NCBI GenBank assembly: GCA_902775895.1
Contig: CACYNO010000005.1
Span: forward strand, 36,922-100,921
Length of the DNA: 64,000 nt
Origin: an uncultured Lachnospiraceae bacterium
Lineage (GTDB): Bacteria > Bacillota > Clostridia > Lachnospirales > Lachnospiraceae
Reading direction: 5' to 3'
The translations under genes were made by a program, and so were the position numbers. The notes beneath the pieces are model-generated. The model saw nothing but the letters and a program-made list of their open reading frames with translations. It ran no database searches and was not told the DNA's origin. Shown here piece after piece: positions 25,759 to 34,811 of this stretch. Each line of letters begins with the position of its first letter. Positions within the stretch are counted from its first letter, which is position 1.

Positions 25759-26400
25759 ATGAAGATAGTTATGCTTGGAGCCCCAGGTGCGGGCAAAGGT
25801 ACACAGGCCAAAAAAATAGCTGAGGAATACGGAGTTCCTCATATCTCAACGGGAGATATCTTTCGTGCAAATATTAAGAACAACACACCGCTTGGTCAGC
25901 AGGCAAAGATCTATATGGACAAGGGTGAGCTTGTTCCTGATGAACTGGTAGTAAGTCTTATCATGGACAGATTTGATGAGCCGGATTGTGAAAAGGGATA
26001 TGTCCTTGACGGATATCCGAGAACGATCCCGCAGGCAAAGGCGCTTGATAAGGCCCTGGAAGATAACGGCGAGAAGCTTGATTACGCAATAGATGTTGAT
26101 GTTCCCGATGAGGTCATCATCGACCGCATGAGCGGAAGAAGAGCATGCCTCAACTGCGGAGCGACTTATCACATCGTGAACAACCCTCCAAAGACGGAGA
26201 GCGTATGTGATGCCTGCGGCAACGAACTGGTTCAGAGAGATGATGATAAAGAAGAGACTGTTAAGAACAGACTTGATGTTTATCATGATCAGACCGAACC
26301 GCTTAAGCAGTATTATGCTGATGCCGGTGTTCTTTATACCGTTGACGGTACAAAAGAAATGGAAGAAGTGTTTAAGTCCATCTGCTCTATCGTAGAGTGA
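25759..26400 (+). CDS. adk: Adenylate kinase, zinc-lid form
   Basis: 213 residues. The P-loop GAPGAGKGTQAKK lies near residue 7, and DGYPRTIPQA near 84 is the AMP-binding signature. The lid holds four cysteines, CLNCG and CDACG about 16 residues apart, which bind zinc in Gram-positive forms. It balances AMP, ADP and ATP. The ATG at 25759 has AGAGGAGATTCTT before it. In most Firmicutes map follows adk; here a KOW protein starts four bases after the stop instead. Confidence 0.96.
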   Translation: MKIVMLGAPGAGKGTQAKKIAEEYGVPHISTGDIFRANIKNNTPLGQQAKIYMDKGELVPDELVVSLIMDRFDEPDCEKGYVLDGYPRTIPQAKALDKALEDNGEKLDYAIDVDVPDEVIIDRMSGRRACLNCGATYHIVNNPPKTESVCDACGNELVQRDDDKEETVKNRLDVYHDQTEPLKQYYADAGVLYTVDGTKEMEEVFKSICSIVE

Positions 26401-26403
26401 TAA

Positions 26404-26709
26404 ATGCCTATGAATGAGTTTGATTATAAAGGATGCCTTGCTTTTTCGCTGGCGGGGCATGACAAAGGAAGGATATATGTGATAATCGATACGGAAGGCG
26501 ATACGGCTTTTCTGTCGGACGGCTGCCTGAAGCCGGTCACTGCTCCCAAAAAGAAAAAACTCAAACACTTACAACCGGTCAAAAAAACTTATGACTATTA
26601 TTTGAAACTATTTGATGATCTCGATATCGAGGAAGGGCATATGCCGACCAATGAAGAGGTGGCAAGAGCCATAAAGCTCTTCAAGCGGAAGGGAAAGGAG
26701 GAAGACTAA
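26404..26709 (+). CDS. KOW-domain RNA-binding protein
   Basis: 101 residues. The N-terminal part, [32 protein letters not shown], is a KOW-like module seen in the L14e-like proteins encoded between map and infA in many Clostridia. The C-terminal half is charged and helical. It overlaps infA by one base (TAATG) and follows adk by three bases, so it is firmly within the operon. It probably binds rRNA or mRNA; its exact role is not established. Confidence 0.75.
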   Translation: MPMNEFDYKGCLAFSLAGHDKGRIYVIIDTEGDTAFLSDGCLKPVTAPKKKKLKHLQPVKKTYDYYLKLFDDLDIEEGHMPTNEEVARAIKLFKRKGKEED

Positions 26710-26927
26710 TGTCAAAGACAGATGCAATTGAGATAGAAGGAACAGTAGTAGAGAAACTGCCAAACGCCATGTTCCAGGTGGAACTGGAGAACGGACACCA
26801 GGTTCTTGCACACATCAGCGGTAAGCTCAGGATGAATTACATCCGTATATTACCGGGAGACAAAGTGACATTAGAGATGTCTCCTTATGACCTTACAAAG
26901 GGAAGGATCATCTGGAGAGACAAATAA
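26709..26927 (+). CDS. infA: Translation initiation factor IF-1
   Basis: 72 residues, an OB-fold protein. [32 protein letters not shown] and [21 protein letters not shown] are standard. IF-1 occupies the A site during initiation. Its start overlaps the KOW gene stop by one base. Confidence 0.97.
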   Translation: MSKTDAIEIEGTVVEKLPNAMFQVELENGHQVLAHISGKLRMNYIRILPGDKVTLEMSPYDLTKGRIIWRDK

Positions 26928-26948
26928 TACGGTTACTTATTCGCAAAC

Positions 26949-26978
26949 TTGCGAAAGAACTTTAAAATATGATATAAT
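26949..26978 (+). promoter_or_regulatory. Internal promoter before rpmJ
   Basis: TTGCGA and TATAAT are separated by 18 bases in the 85-base gap after infA; the -35 element lies in a small TTCGCA/TGCGAA stem. It could drive the alpha-operon part separately. Confidence 0.5.
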
Positions 26979-27012
26979 ATTCGGCAGACTTGTCTGAAAG
27001 GAGGTTTTTACA

Positions 27013-27126
27013 GTGAAGGTTAGATCATCGGTAAAACCTATTTGTGAAAAATGCAAAGTCATAAAAAGAAAAGGAGTTGTCCGTATCATCTGTGACAACC
27101 CCAAGCATAAGCAAAGACAGGGATGA
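27013..27126 (+). CDS. rpmJ: 50S ribosomal protein L36
   Basis: 37 residues from a GTG start behind [37 protein letters not shown], then [17 protein letters not shown]. It is the zinc-binding form with CxxC, one further Cys and a His. It is too short to be found by length-based gene calling. L36 is the smallest 50S protein and organises rRNA helices late in assembly. Confidence 0.96.
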   Translation: MKVRSSVKPICEKCKVIKRKGVVRIICDNPKHKQRQG

Positions 27127-27353
27127 TTCCTATATAGTAGGCATTCTTTGTTTGCTACATGTATGCACGGCCGTCATCCGTGCAAAAGCGGCTGAGTTGA
27201 CCTGACATCTAAGGGTCAGCGATCTTTATTACTTATTCAGTTATATGGACCGGTACAACATTTCAGACGGCTCATAAAGAGACGGGCTACCTTTTTATAT
27301 AACTGTTGTTTTATTAAATAATTGATTGATCAAAAAATGGAGGAAAGAACTAA
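27127..27353 (+). promoter_or_regulatory. Structured leader between rpmJ and rpsM
   Basis: 227 bases without a protein gene, unusually long for this position. Stems visible are GTAG/CTAC near 27137-27157, GCACGG/CCGTGC at 27165-27183, CTGAC/GTCAG near 27203-27219, and CAGTTATAT/ATATAACTG at 27238-27305 enclosing further pairing. The operon that follows includes S4, which in Escherichia coli represses its operon through an RNA structure before rpsM. The same kind of control is inferred, not shown. Confidence 0.45.
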
Positions 27354-27728
27354 ATGGCTCGTATTTCAGGTGTAGATTTACCAAAAGAAAAACGAATTGA
27401 AATCGGTCTTACTTATATTTATGGAATCGGCACGGCAAGATCAGCAAAGATCCTTGCTGAGGCAGGTGTGAACCCTGACACACGCGTCAGGGACCTTACT
27501 GACGAAGAGGTTGCAAAGATCCGTGAGATCATTGACGGTGATACAGAACATCTCATCGAGGGTGACCTTCGTCGTGAGATCGCCATGAATATTAAAAGAT
27601 TAAAAGAAATCGGCTGCTACAGAGGAATCCGTCACAGAAAAGGTCTTCCCGTAAGAGGACAGAAGACAAAGACCAATGCCCGTACATGCAAAGGTCCTAA
27701 GAAGACGGTAGCGAACAAGAAGAAATAA
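27354..27728 (+). CDS. rpsM: 30S ribosomal protein S13
   Basis: 124 residues. [25 protein letters not shown] and [21 protein letters not shown] are the family blocks. S13 contacts the P-site tRNA and L5 across the subunit interface. The ATG follows AATGGAGGAAAGAACTAA, after the long structured leader. Confidence 0.97.
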   Translation: MARISGVDLPKEKRIEIGLTYIYGIGTARSAKILAEAGVNPDTRVRDLTDEEVAKIREIIDGDTEHLIEGDLRREIAMNIKRLKEIGCYRGIRHRKGLPVRGQKTKTNARTCKGPKKTVANKKK

Positions 27729-27748
27729 TATAGGAGGCTTTTGATAAA

Positions 27749-28144
27749 ATGGCTGGAAAAGTTACGAAAAAAGTGACCAAAAAGCATGTAAAGAAAAATA
27801 TTGATAAAGGACAGGCTCATATTCAGTCTTCTTTTAATAATACAATTGTTACTTTGACAGATACACACGGAAATGCTCTTTCTTGGGCAAGTGCAGGCGG
27901 ACTGGGATTCAGAGGATCCAAGAAGTCCACTCCTTACGCTGCCCAGATGGCTGCAGAGACTGCCGCTAAGGCTGCAATGATCCATGGATTAAAATCTGTT
28001 GACGTTATGGTAAAAGGACCGGGTTCAGGAAGAGAAGCTGCTATTCGTGCGCTTTCAGCCGCAGGACTTGCGGTTACAAGCATCAAAGATGTAACACCTG
28101 TACCACATAACGGTTGTCGTCCGCCAAAACGCAGAAGAGTTTAA
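27749..28144 (+). CDS. rpsK: 30S ribosomal protein S11
   Basis: 131 residues. Its middle, [18 protein letters not shown]-like (here [19 protein letters not shown]), and the end [20 protein letters not shown] are typical. S11 lines the platform near the E site. It is 20 bases after S13. Confidence 0.97.
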   Translation: MAGKVTKKVTKKHVKKNIDKGQAHIQSSFNNTIVTLTDTHGNALSWASAGGLGFRGSKKSTPYAAQMAAETAAKAAMIHGLKSVDVMVKGPGSGREAAIRALSAAGLAVTSIKDVTPVPHNGCRPPKRRRV

Positions 28145-28167
28145 TTTTATAAAGGAGGTATTGTAAG

Positions 28168-28761
28168 ATGGCAGTAAACAGAGTTCCTGTTTTAAAGAGA
28201 TGCAGATCCCTTGATATGGAAGCGTCTTATTTGGGAATAGACAAGAAATCAAACAGGGCACCGCACAATGCGGGCAGAAAGATAAGCCAGTACGGTCTTC
28301 AGCTCAGAGAGAAGCAGAAGGCTAAGTTCATTTACGGCGTACTGGAGAAGCCTTTCCGTAATTACTACAAGAAGGCTGAGAGAATGAAGGGTATGACCGG
28401 TGAGAACCTTATGGTCATGCTCGAGAGCAGACTTGATAACGTTGTTTTCAGACTGGGATTTGCAAGAACAAGAAGAGAAGCAAGACAGGTTGTAGATCAC
28501 AAGCAGATCCTTGTAAACGGTAAAGTTGTGAATATTCCGTCATACCTTGTAAGTGCAGGTGACGTTATTTCAGTTTCGGAAAAAGGAAAAGCATCTGACA
28601 GATTCAAGGCTATAACAGAGGTTACTGCAGGAAGACTTGTTCCCGAGTGGCTTGATTGTGATAAAGAGAACCTTTCCGGAAAGGTAAGTGCCCTTCCTGA
28701 AAGAGAAGCTATTGATGTTCCTGTGGACGAGATGCTTATCGTCGAGTTGTATTCAAAATAA
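28168..28761 (+). CDS. rpsD: 30S ribosomal protein S4
   Basis: 197 residues. [25 protein letters not shown] is the S4 signature, followed by an S4 RNA-binding domain with [16 protein letters not shown]. The N-terminal zinc cysteines of some S4 proteins are absent. S4 nucleates 30S assembly and is a known translational repressor of its operon in other bacteria. The site is TAAAGGAGGTATTGTAAG. Confidence 0.97.
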   Translation: MAVNRVPVLKRCRSLDMEASYLGIDKKSNRAPHNAGRKISQYGLQLREKQKAKFIYGVLEKPFRNYYKKAERMKGMTGENLMVMLESRLDNVVFRLGFARTRREARQVVDHKQILVNGKVVNIPSYLVSAGDVISVSEKGKASDRFKAITEVTAGRLVPEWLDCDKENLSGKVSALPEREAIDVPVDEMLIVELYSK

Positions 28762-28815
28762 TTAGCGTTTAGAAGATGTAAGAGTACACAGATTCGTAAG
28801 GAGGAGCAAATATAA

Positions 28816-29784
28816 ATGGTGGATGCAGAATTTAACTTTAAAACACCAAAGATCGAACAGGTTTCCGCTTCCGAAGACGGCAGATCGGCAAAGTTTGTTG
28901 TTGAGCCGCTTGAGAGGGGATACGGTCTGACACTCGGAACTTCACTCAGAAGAATAATGCTTTCCTCACTTGTGGGGACAGCGGTGACAAGCGTAAAGAT
29001 AGAAGGAGTACTTCACGAATTCAGTTCCATCCCGGGAGTCAAAGAAGACGTTTCCGAGATCGTTATGAACATCAAGCAGCTTGTTATCACCAACAGCGCT
29101 TCCACAGCAGAGCCTAAAGTGGCACGTATCGAAGTAAAGGGCGAAGGTGTTGTAAAAGCATCTGATATCCAGGCGGATCCCGATATCGAGATCGTCAATC
29201 CTGAACTTGAGATAGCTCATCTTGACGGGGCAGACGCCGAGCTGAATATGGAGATCTATATCCAGAACGGTCGCGGATATGTAAGTGCAGAGCGCAACAA
29301 GTCTGAAGACCAGGCGGTAGGTATCATAGCTGTTGATTCCATCTATACACCTATTCAGAGGGTGAACATGGAAGTTTGTGATACCCGCGTGGGTCGTGAT
29401 ACAGACTTTGATAAGCTTACCCTTGAGATATTTACTAACGGAGCTATAGCACCGGAAGAGGCTTTAAGCCATGCTGCAAGGGTATTAAAAGAGCACCTTC
29501 AGGTATTTATCAATCTTTCCGAAGACGGCGAGATCGATGATGATACATTTGAGAGTGATACGGATGAGCAGACAAAGATCATGTCACTCAGCATTGAAGA
29601 CATGGAGCTTTCCGTAAGATCATTTAACTGTCTTAAAAGAGCAGGTATCAATACTGTATCTGATCTTTGCAATAAGACAGAAGATGACATGATGAAGGTC
29701 AGAAACCTTGGTAAAAAATCTTTTGATGAAGTTCGCCAGAAGTTGGACGAATTAGGATTAGGACTTAAGAAAAACGGAGAATAA
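28816..29784 (+). CDS. rpoA: RNA polymerase alpha subunit
   Basis: 322 residues. The N-terminal assembly domain has [20 protein letters not shown] (near residue 34) and the C-terminal domain has [16 protein letters not shown]-like (here [19 protein letters not shown]), which contacts UP elements and activators. It forms the dimer on which beta and beta-prime assemble. The end GLGLKKNGE is normal. A structured spacer of 92 bases separates it from rplQ. Confidence 0.97.
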   Translation: MVDAEFNFKTPKIEQVSASEDGRSAKFVVEPLERGYGLTLGTSLRRIMLSSLVGTAVTSVKIEGVLHEFSSIPGVKEDVSEIVMNIKQLVITNSASTAEPKVARIEVKGEGVVKASDIQADPDIEIVNPELEIAHLDGADAELNMEIYIQNGRGYVSAERNKSEDQAVGIIAVDSIYTPIQRVNMEVCDTRVGRDTDFDKLTLEIFTNGAIAPEEALSHAARVLKEHLQVFINLSEDGEIDDDTFESDTDEQTKIMSLSIEDMELSVRSFNCLKRAGINTVSDLCNKTEDDMMKVRNLGKKSFDEVRQKLDELGLGLKKNGE

Positions 29785-29786
29785 GA

Positions 29787-29855
29787 TACCGGCACTGTAG
29801 TAAGACCGTAAGTGCATACGAAACCAAAGTGGCTACGCCACTTTGGTTGCCGGTA
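29787..29855 (+). promoter_or_regulatory. Nested hairpins before rplQ
   Basis: AACCAAAGTGGC pairs perfectly with GCCACTTTGGTT at 29822-29848 around a three-base loop. Outer arms TACCGGCA (29787-29794) and TGCCGGTA (29848-29855) enclose it. There is no T-run, so it is not a plain terminator. It ends just before the rplQ ribosome site. Confidence 0.6.
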
Positions 29856-29876
29856 CATTTGGAGGTATATTTAGAA

Positions 29877-30413
29877 ATGGCAAAATACAGAAAACTCGGA
29901 AAAGACTCTGCAGCACGTAAAGCGCTGCTCAGAAACCAGGTAACGGCACTTATCCTTAACGATAAGCTTATCACAACAGAAGCAAGAGCTAAGGAAGTCC
30001 AGAAGATCGCTGAGAAGCTTATCGCGCTTGCTGTTCGTGAAAAGGATAACTTTGAAACTATCACTGTTTCAGCAAAGGTTCCCCAGAAGGACGCTGAAGG
30101 CAAGAGGATGAAAGAGACAGTAGACGGTAAAGAAGTTACTGTTTACGATACTGTAGAGAAAGAGATCAAAAAGGATAATCCTTCAAGACTTCATGCAAGA
30201 AGACAGATGGAAAAGTTCCTCTACAAGGTAAAGGTAGTTCCTAACGAGCCTGCCGGCAGAAAGAGAAATACAAAAGAGATAGATCTTACAACAAAGCTTT
30301 TTGATGAGATCGCTACACGTTATGCAGACCGCAACGGTGGCTACACAAGGATCATCAAAGTTGCTCCCAGACGCGGAGACGGAGCGATGGAGGTTATCTT
30401 AGAGCTTGTGTGA
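29877..30413 (+). CDS. rplQ: 50S ribosomal protein L17 with internal insertion
   Basis: 178 residues against about 113-127 in most bacteria. The N-terminal part [20 protein letters not shown] and the end [25 protein letters not shown] are ordinary L17. Between them, at about residues 56-103, lies an extra Lys/Glu/Asp/Val-rich segment before LHARRQ, and a smaller extra piece lies near 118-135. The start at 29877 follows TTGGAGGTATATTTAGAA. L17 lies near the tunnel exit, so the insertion probably projects from the ribosome surface. Confidence 0.95.
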   Translation: MAKYRKLGKDSAARKALLRNQVTALILNDKLITTEARAKEVQKIAEKLIALAVREKDNFETITVSAKVPQKDAEGKRMKETVDGKEVTVYDTVEKEIKKDNPSRLHARRQMEKFLYKVKVVPNEPAGRKRNTKEIDLTTKLFDEIATRYADRNGGYTRIIKVAPRRGDGAMEVILELV

Positions 30414-30439
30414 TCGTTAAGATATTTTCACGGGTATAA

Positions 30440-30470
30440 AAAGCGGCTTACAGCCGTTTTTTTTTATGAC
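30440..30470 (+). terminator. Terminator of the ribosomal superoperon
   Basis: AAGCGGCT and AGCCGTTT form a short stem with a TAC loop and an eight-T tail, 30 bases after the rplQ stop. Confidence 0.75.
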
Positions 30471-30522
30471 CGTTTCTGATATAATCAAATTTACGTGAAA
30501 AAGCGGGAAAGAGAAGAGAGAA

Positions 30523-31389
30523 ATGTCCATTATAGACGTAAGAAACATAGCATATGATTATGCAAAAAAAGACGATGAGGGTAAAGAAGTTGAAAGTGTC
30601 AGAGCCCTTGACGGCGTGAGCATGGAGGTAAATACCGGGGAGTTTATAGCTGTGTTGGGACATAACGGATCCGGTAAATCCACATTTGCAAAGCATTTAA
30701 ACGCTCTTCTTGTCCCATCTGAGGGAAGTGTGTACATTTGCGGCATGGATACTTCTGATACTGCAAATACCCTGGAAGTCAGAAAGTCTGCCGGTATGGT
30801 ATTCCAGAATCCCGATAACCAGATGGTGGCGTCTGTTGTAGATGAAGAGGTGGGATTCGGTCCGGAAAATATGGGTGTGCCCACGGAAGAGATTTTAAAA
30901 AGAGTGGAGGATGCGCTTAATGCAGTAGGTATGTACGCTTATAAAGACAGTTCACCCACGCGTCTTTCCGGCGGTCAGAAGCAAAGGATAGCGATAGCCG
31001 GGATCCTTGCCATGAGACCTAAGTGTATAGTGGCAGACGAGCCTACCGCCATGCTTGATCCAAAGGGAAGGGCAGATGTGCTTAGGGTTCTGCACATGCT
31101 TAACAAAGAGCAGAATGTAACAGTTATCCTTATTACCCACAATATGGAAGAGGTTATCGACGCCGACAGGGTTTTCGTCATGGAAGGCGGAAAGGTTGTT
31201 ATGAACGGGACACCGGGAGAGGTTTTTTCTGATGTGGAGGCCGTTCAAAAACTGCGCCTGGACGTACCGGAGGTGACAAAGCTTGCATTTGAACTTAAGA
31301 AAAAAGGATTGCCTCTAAAGAACGGAATTCTTACCCGTGAAGAATTTGTAAGAGAACTAAAAGTATTAAAGAATATGTCAGGAATTTGA
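30523..31389 (+). CDS. ecfA1: ECF transporter ATPase EcfA1
   Basis: 288 residues. Walker A is GHNGSGKST near residue 45, Q-loop VFQNPDNQMVASVV, signature LSGGQKQR near 146, and Walker B CIVADEPTAMLD with Ala before Asp. One of two ATPases of the energy-coupling-factor transporter core that serves several vitamin-binding S components. It begins the ecfA1-ecfA2-ecfT-truA unit just behind the ribosomal superoperon, with its own TATAAT near 30480. Confidence 0.93.
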   Translation: MSIIDVRNIAYDYAKKDDEGKEVESVRALDGVSMEVNTGEFIAVLGHNGSGKSTFAKHLNALLVPSEGSVYICGMDTSDTANTLEVRKSAGMVFQNPDNQMVASVVDEEVGFGPENMGVPTEEILKRVEDALNAVGMYAYKDSSPTRLSGGQKQRIAIAGILAMRPKCIVADEPTAMLDPKGRADVLRVLHMLNKEQNVTVILITHNMEEVIDADRVFVMEGGKVVMNGTPGEVFSDVEAVQKLRLDVPEVTKLAFELKKKGLPLKNGILTREEFVRELKVLKNMSGI

Positions 31390-31391
31390 TC

Positions 31392-32249
31392 ATGGAACTA
31401 AAGACCCAAAATCTTACATACGAATATGATACCGGTACGTCTTACGCAAAGAAGGCCATAGAAGACGTGAACCTTGTTATCAGTGATAACGAGTTCATCG
31501 GTCTTATAGGTCATACGGGCTCGGGAAAATCTACTCTTATCCAGCATCTGAACGGTCTGCTCAAGGCCACAAGCGGACACGTTTACTGGAACGGAAATGA
31601 CATTTTTTCAGAGGGTTTCGACAGACGTGAATTCCGTGGTCATGTTGGACTTGTTTTTCAATATCCGGAGTATCAGCTTTTTGGAACGGATGTATTAAAG
31701 GATGTTTGCTTCGGTCCGAAGAACCTGGGACTTTCCGAAGAAGAAGCGAAGGTCAGGGCAAAAGAGGCACTTGCTCTCGTCGGTATAGATGAGAAGCTGT
31801 TTAAGTCTTCCCCTTTTGAGTTATCGGGAGGGCAGAAGCGGCGCGTGGCAATAGCAGGCGTTCTTGCCATGAGACCGGACATCCTTATCCTGGATGAGCC
31901 TACGGCAGGACTGGACCCAAAAGGCAGGGACGAGATACTGGACAGCGTGAGCGCCATAAGACGTGAAACGGGCAACACCGTAATATTGGTGTCCCACAGC
32001 ATGGACGATGTTGCAGAATATGTGGACAGGGTGATCGTTATAAACAAGGGAAGGATAGAGTTTGACGGGATACCCCGTGATATTTTCTCGCGCATTGAAG
32101 AACTGGAGGAAATGGGCCTTTCCGCACCTGCCATCAGTTATATAATGAGGGATCTGAAAGACGCGGGATTCAATGTGGGAGACGGTGCCCTTACGGTAAA
32201 AGAGGCTGCCGATAAGATACTGGACAATTTTAGGAGAGGGCATGTTTAA
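31392..32249 (+). CDS. ecfA2: ECF transporter ATPase EcfA2
   Basis: 285 residues from the ATG at 31392, two bases after the EcfA1 stop. Walker A GHTGSGKST, Q-loop VFQYPEYQLFGTDV, signature LSGGQKRR and Walker B LILDEPTAGLD are all intact. It pairs with EcfA1 and couples ATP hydrolysis to the EcfT scaffold. It overlaps ecfT by eight bases. Confidence 0.93.
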   Translation: MELKTQNLTYEYDTGTSYAKKAIEDVNLVISDNEFIGLIGHTGSGKSTLIQHLNGLLKATSGHVYWNGNDIFSEGFDRREFRGHVGLVFQYPEYQLFGTDVLKDVCFGPKNLGLSEEEAKVRAKEALALVGIDEKLFKSSPFELSGGQKRRVAIAGVLAMRPDILILDEPTAGLDPKGRDEILDSVSAIRRETGNTVILVSHSMDDVAEYVDRVIVINKGRIEFDGIPRDIFSRIEELEEMGLSAPAISYIMRDLKDAGFNVGDGALTVKEAADKILDNFRRGHV

Positions 32250-33048
32250 GGATATAACTTTAGGTCAATACTATCCGGCGGATTCGGTCATTCACAGACT
32301 GGATCCGAGAGTGAAGCTGCTCGGCACCATAGTGTACATAGCGTCACTTTTTATCGGAAAGACTTTTTTTACATTTATACCCATAGCGGCCTTTCTCGTT
32401 ATGGTGGTAATACTTTCAAAAGTACCGGTATCTTTTATACTTAAGGGGATAAAGCCGATCATCCCGCTCCTTATCATAAGTGCGGCTTTTAACCTGATCC
32501 TGACGCCGGGGGATTCGGTAATAGTTAAGTTTTGGATAATAACCATTAACTGGGAAGGCGTATTTATGGCGATATTCATTATCCTGCGCCTTTTATTCCT
32601 TGTGGCGGGTACATCCATACTTACGCTCACAACTACTCCTACAAGGCTTACAGACGGCATTGAAAAGGGACTCAGATTTCTTGTACCTCTGAAAGTGCCG
32701 GTGCATGAGATAGCCATGATGATGTCTATTGCACTGAGGTTTATCCCCATTCTTACGGAAGAGGCGGATAAGATAAAAAAAGCGCAGATGGCAAGGGGAG
32801 CCGATTTTGAAAGCGGTAATCTTATGAAGCGTGTAAGGGCCATGATACCTCTTCTGGTGCCGCTCTTTGTATCGGCATTCAGAAGAGCGGGAGACCTGGC
32901 TATGGCAATGGAAGCAAGGTGCTATCACGGATCTGAAGGACGTACAAAGATGAAGCTCCTTGTTTATTCGGGAAGGGATTTTGCAGCATACGGAGTTATA
33001 TTCGGTTATCTGGCAATAGTGATAATCATGAGGGTTTTCGGTTTATAA
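32242..33048 (+). CDS. ecfT: ECF transporter membrane scaffold EcfT
   Basis: 268 residues with about five helices. LGQYYPADSVIHRLDPRVKLLG at the start and the cytosolic helices with the coupling motifs KIKKAQMARGADFESG and AMEARCYHGSEGRT, whose ARG triplets normally insert into the two ATPases, are clear. It links the ATPases to interchangeable vitamin-binding subunits; none of those is encoded in this operon. Confidence 0.92.
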   Translation: MFKDITLGQYYPADSVIHRLDPRVKLLGTIVYIASLFIGKTFFTFIPIAAFLVMVVILSKVPVSFILKGIKPIIPLLIISAAFNLILTPGDSVIVKFWIITINWEGVFMAIFIILRLLFLVAGTSILTLTTTPTRLTDGIEKGLRFLVPLKVPVHEIAMMMSIALRFIPILTEEADKIKKAQMARGADFESGNLMKRVRAMIPLLVPLFVSAFRRAGDLAMAMEARCYHGSEGRTKMKLLVYSGRDFAAYGVIFGYLAIVIIMRVFGL

Positions 33049-33085
33049 AGGCATGAAGGGTTGTCACCACAGAATGGAGTTTTAA

Positions 33086-33835
33086 ATGAAGAGAGTACTT
33101 CTTAGAGTTGCGTACGACGGAACGTCTTACCACGGTTGGCAGGCGCTTCCCGGAATAGTTACCGTTGAAGGTGTTCTGAATGAAAAATTGACAGAGCTTA
33201 CGGGAGAGCCCGTGGAAGTGATCGGGGCAAGTCGCACCGATGCAGGGGTTCACGCTTTGGGTAACGTGGCGGTATTTGACACTGAATCTACAATCCCCGC
33301 GGAGCGCTTTTCTTATGCCTTAAACACCCTGCTTCCGGATGATATCAGTGTAACCGAGTCATTTGAGGTTCCGCCTGATTTTCATCCCAGAAAGACGGAT
33401 ACGGTAAAAACATACGAATATACGATACTAAACGCAAAATTCCCCGTACCATCACGCAGGAATTATTCATGGCACATAAAAAGTCCCCTTGATCTGGACA
33501 AGATGAGAGCGGCATCATCACTTCTCATCGGACCCCATGATTTCAGGGGATTTTGCAGTTCCAAGACCCAGGCGGAAAGCACCGTAAGGATCATCTATTC
33601 CATAAGTGTCATTAAGGAAGGGGATGAGATAAAGATCAGGGTCAAAGGAAACGGATTCCTTTACAATATGGTGCGTATCATTGCGGGAACCCTTGCGGCA
33701 GCAGGAGGCTTCGGAAAAGCTACCATGGAGGATATTGAGAAGGCTCTGGTGACCGGTGACAGGACTCTGGCGGGAAAGACAGCTCCGCCCCAGGGGCTGT
33801 GTCTTGTGGAGATAGAGTTTCCGCTTCTTTTTTGA
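33086..33835 (+). CDS. truA: tRNA pseudouridine(38-40) synthase TruA
   Basis: 249 residues. RVAYDGTSYHGWQ at the start and the catalytic GASRTDAGVHALGN near residue 49, whose Asp attacks the uridine, are present, with VKGNGFLYNMVRIIAGTL near the end. It modifies the anticodon stem-loop. ecfT-truA linkage is common in Firmicutes, but the usual rplM-rpsI pair does not follow here; a terminator does. Confidence 0.93.
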   Translation: MKRVLLRVAYDGTSYHGWQALPGIVTVEGVLNEKLTELTGEPVEVIGASRTDAGVHALGNVAVFDTESTIPAERFSYALNTLLPDDISVTESFEVPPDFHPRKTDTVKTYEYTILNAKFPVPSRRNYSWHIKSPLDLDKMRAASSLLIGPHDFRGFCSSKTQAESTVRIIYSISVIKEGDEIKIRVKGNGFLYNMVRIIAGTLAAAGGFGKATMEDIEKALVTGDRTLAGKTAPPQGLCLVEIEFPLLF

Positions 33836-33862
33836 CCGATCAAACTATTCGTGTATTTATTC

Positions 33863-33896
33863 AGACTCTCCAAATTTTATCGGAGAGTTTTTTTAT
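33863..33896 (+). terminator. Terminator after truA
   Basis: ACTCTCC and GGAGAGT pair around a ten-base AT-rich loop and are followed by seven T residues. Confidence 0.8.
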
Positions 33897-33914
33897 AAAA
33901 AAAGATAAATATAT

Positions 33915-33943
33915 GCAATAAAACGGGATTCTAATGCGTTATA
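33915..33943 (+). promoter_or_regulatory. Candidate ECF-sigma promoter, copy 2
   Basis: GCAATAAAA, ten unrelated bases, then ATGCGTTATA, ending 38 bases before the carbonic-anhydrase gene. Both blocks and the gap length equal those at 5574-5602 before the PepSY/sigma operon, whereas the ten bases between them differ, as expected for a bipartite promoter. Confidence 0.6.
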
Positions 33944-33981
33944 CTATAGCGGGGGTAAAATAACAGAAAAAGGAGAAAAAC

Positions 33982-34788
33982 ATGAAACTCAAAAACAAGA
34001 TTTTTGCCGCAGCACTTCTTTCGGCTATTTCGGCAGGAGGACTTACGGCTTGTTCAAGTGCACCGAAACCTGAGGAGACAACTTCAGTAGAGACGGTTTC
34101 CGATACAGAGGCAACAAGCGGGTCAGAGCTTACAAAAAGTATCCCGACAGGAAACTCTGTATCAGATAATGACTACATCTTGAATCCCTTTGACATGGGA
34201 GTTGCGGCCAAGGCTGCAAGTGAGTTGAATACAGGAAACAAGCAATATCTTTCCGGAGAAGCTGACATGGATGTCAGTGCGTCTCTGAGAGATCAGCTTA
34301 CAAACGGTCAAAAGCCACACACTGTAGTCATCACATGCTCTGACTCCAGAGTTCCGCCTGAACTGATATTTAACGCGGATCTGGGTGAGTTATTTACCAT
34401 AAGAACTGCCGGAAACGTAGTAGGTGATTATGAGGTGGGAAGTGTAGAGTATGCAGTAGATCATCTTGGATCCCAGTTAGTACTTGTTATGGGACATTCA
34501 AGCTGCGGAGCCGTAGGGGCAGCAGTTGAGGGTCATGCGAGCGGAAATGTTGCAAGTATAGTTGATGAGATAGTGCCTTCCGTAAAAGAAGCTGAAAAGA
34601 CGGAGTCATCAAAAGAATCCATAGCTGAAAAGGCAGAAGATCTTAATGTGGAAAATACTCTTACAAAGCTTCGTGAAAGTGCCGTTATAAGAGAACTTGA
34701 AAATAGCGGCAAGATCAAGCTTGTGGGTGCAAAGTATGATATAGAGACAGGTAAAGTGAAATATTTTACGGATAACGGAAATAATTGA
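33982..34788 (+). CDS. Lipoprotein beta-class carbonic anhydrase
   Basis: 268 residues. A signal peptide ends in lipobox LTAC with the modified Cys at 24, followed by a Thr/Ser/Glu-rich linker to about residue 62. The rest is a beta-carbonic anhydrase: CSDSRVPPE supplies zinc ligand Cys119 and the Asp121-Arg123 pair, and GHSSCGAV supplies His172 and Cys175. It interconverts CO2 and bicarbonate. Most bacterial enzymes of this class are cytosolic, so a membrane-anchored extracellular form is notable. The start follows AAAAAGGAGAAAAAC. An upstream motif is shared with the PepSY/ECF sigma operon. Confidence 0.85.
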   Translation: MKLKNKIFAAALLSAISAGGLTACSSAPKPEETTSVETVSDTEATSGSELTKSIPTGNSVSDNDYILNPFDMGVAAKAASELNTGNKQYLSGEADMDVSASLRDQLTNGQKPHTVVITCSDSRVPPELIFNADLGELFTIRTAGNVVGDYEVGSVEYAVDHLGSQLVLVMGHSSCGAVGAAVEGHASGNVASIVDEIVPSVKEAEKTESSKESIAEKAEDLNVENTLTKLRESAVIRELENSGKIKLVGAKYDIETGKVKYFTDNGNN

Positions 34789-34811
34789 TATTCTCGTTTA
34801 TAACGAGGTTA

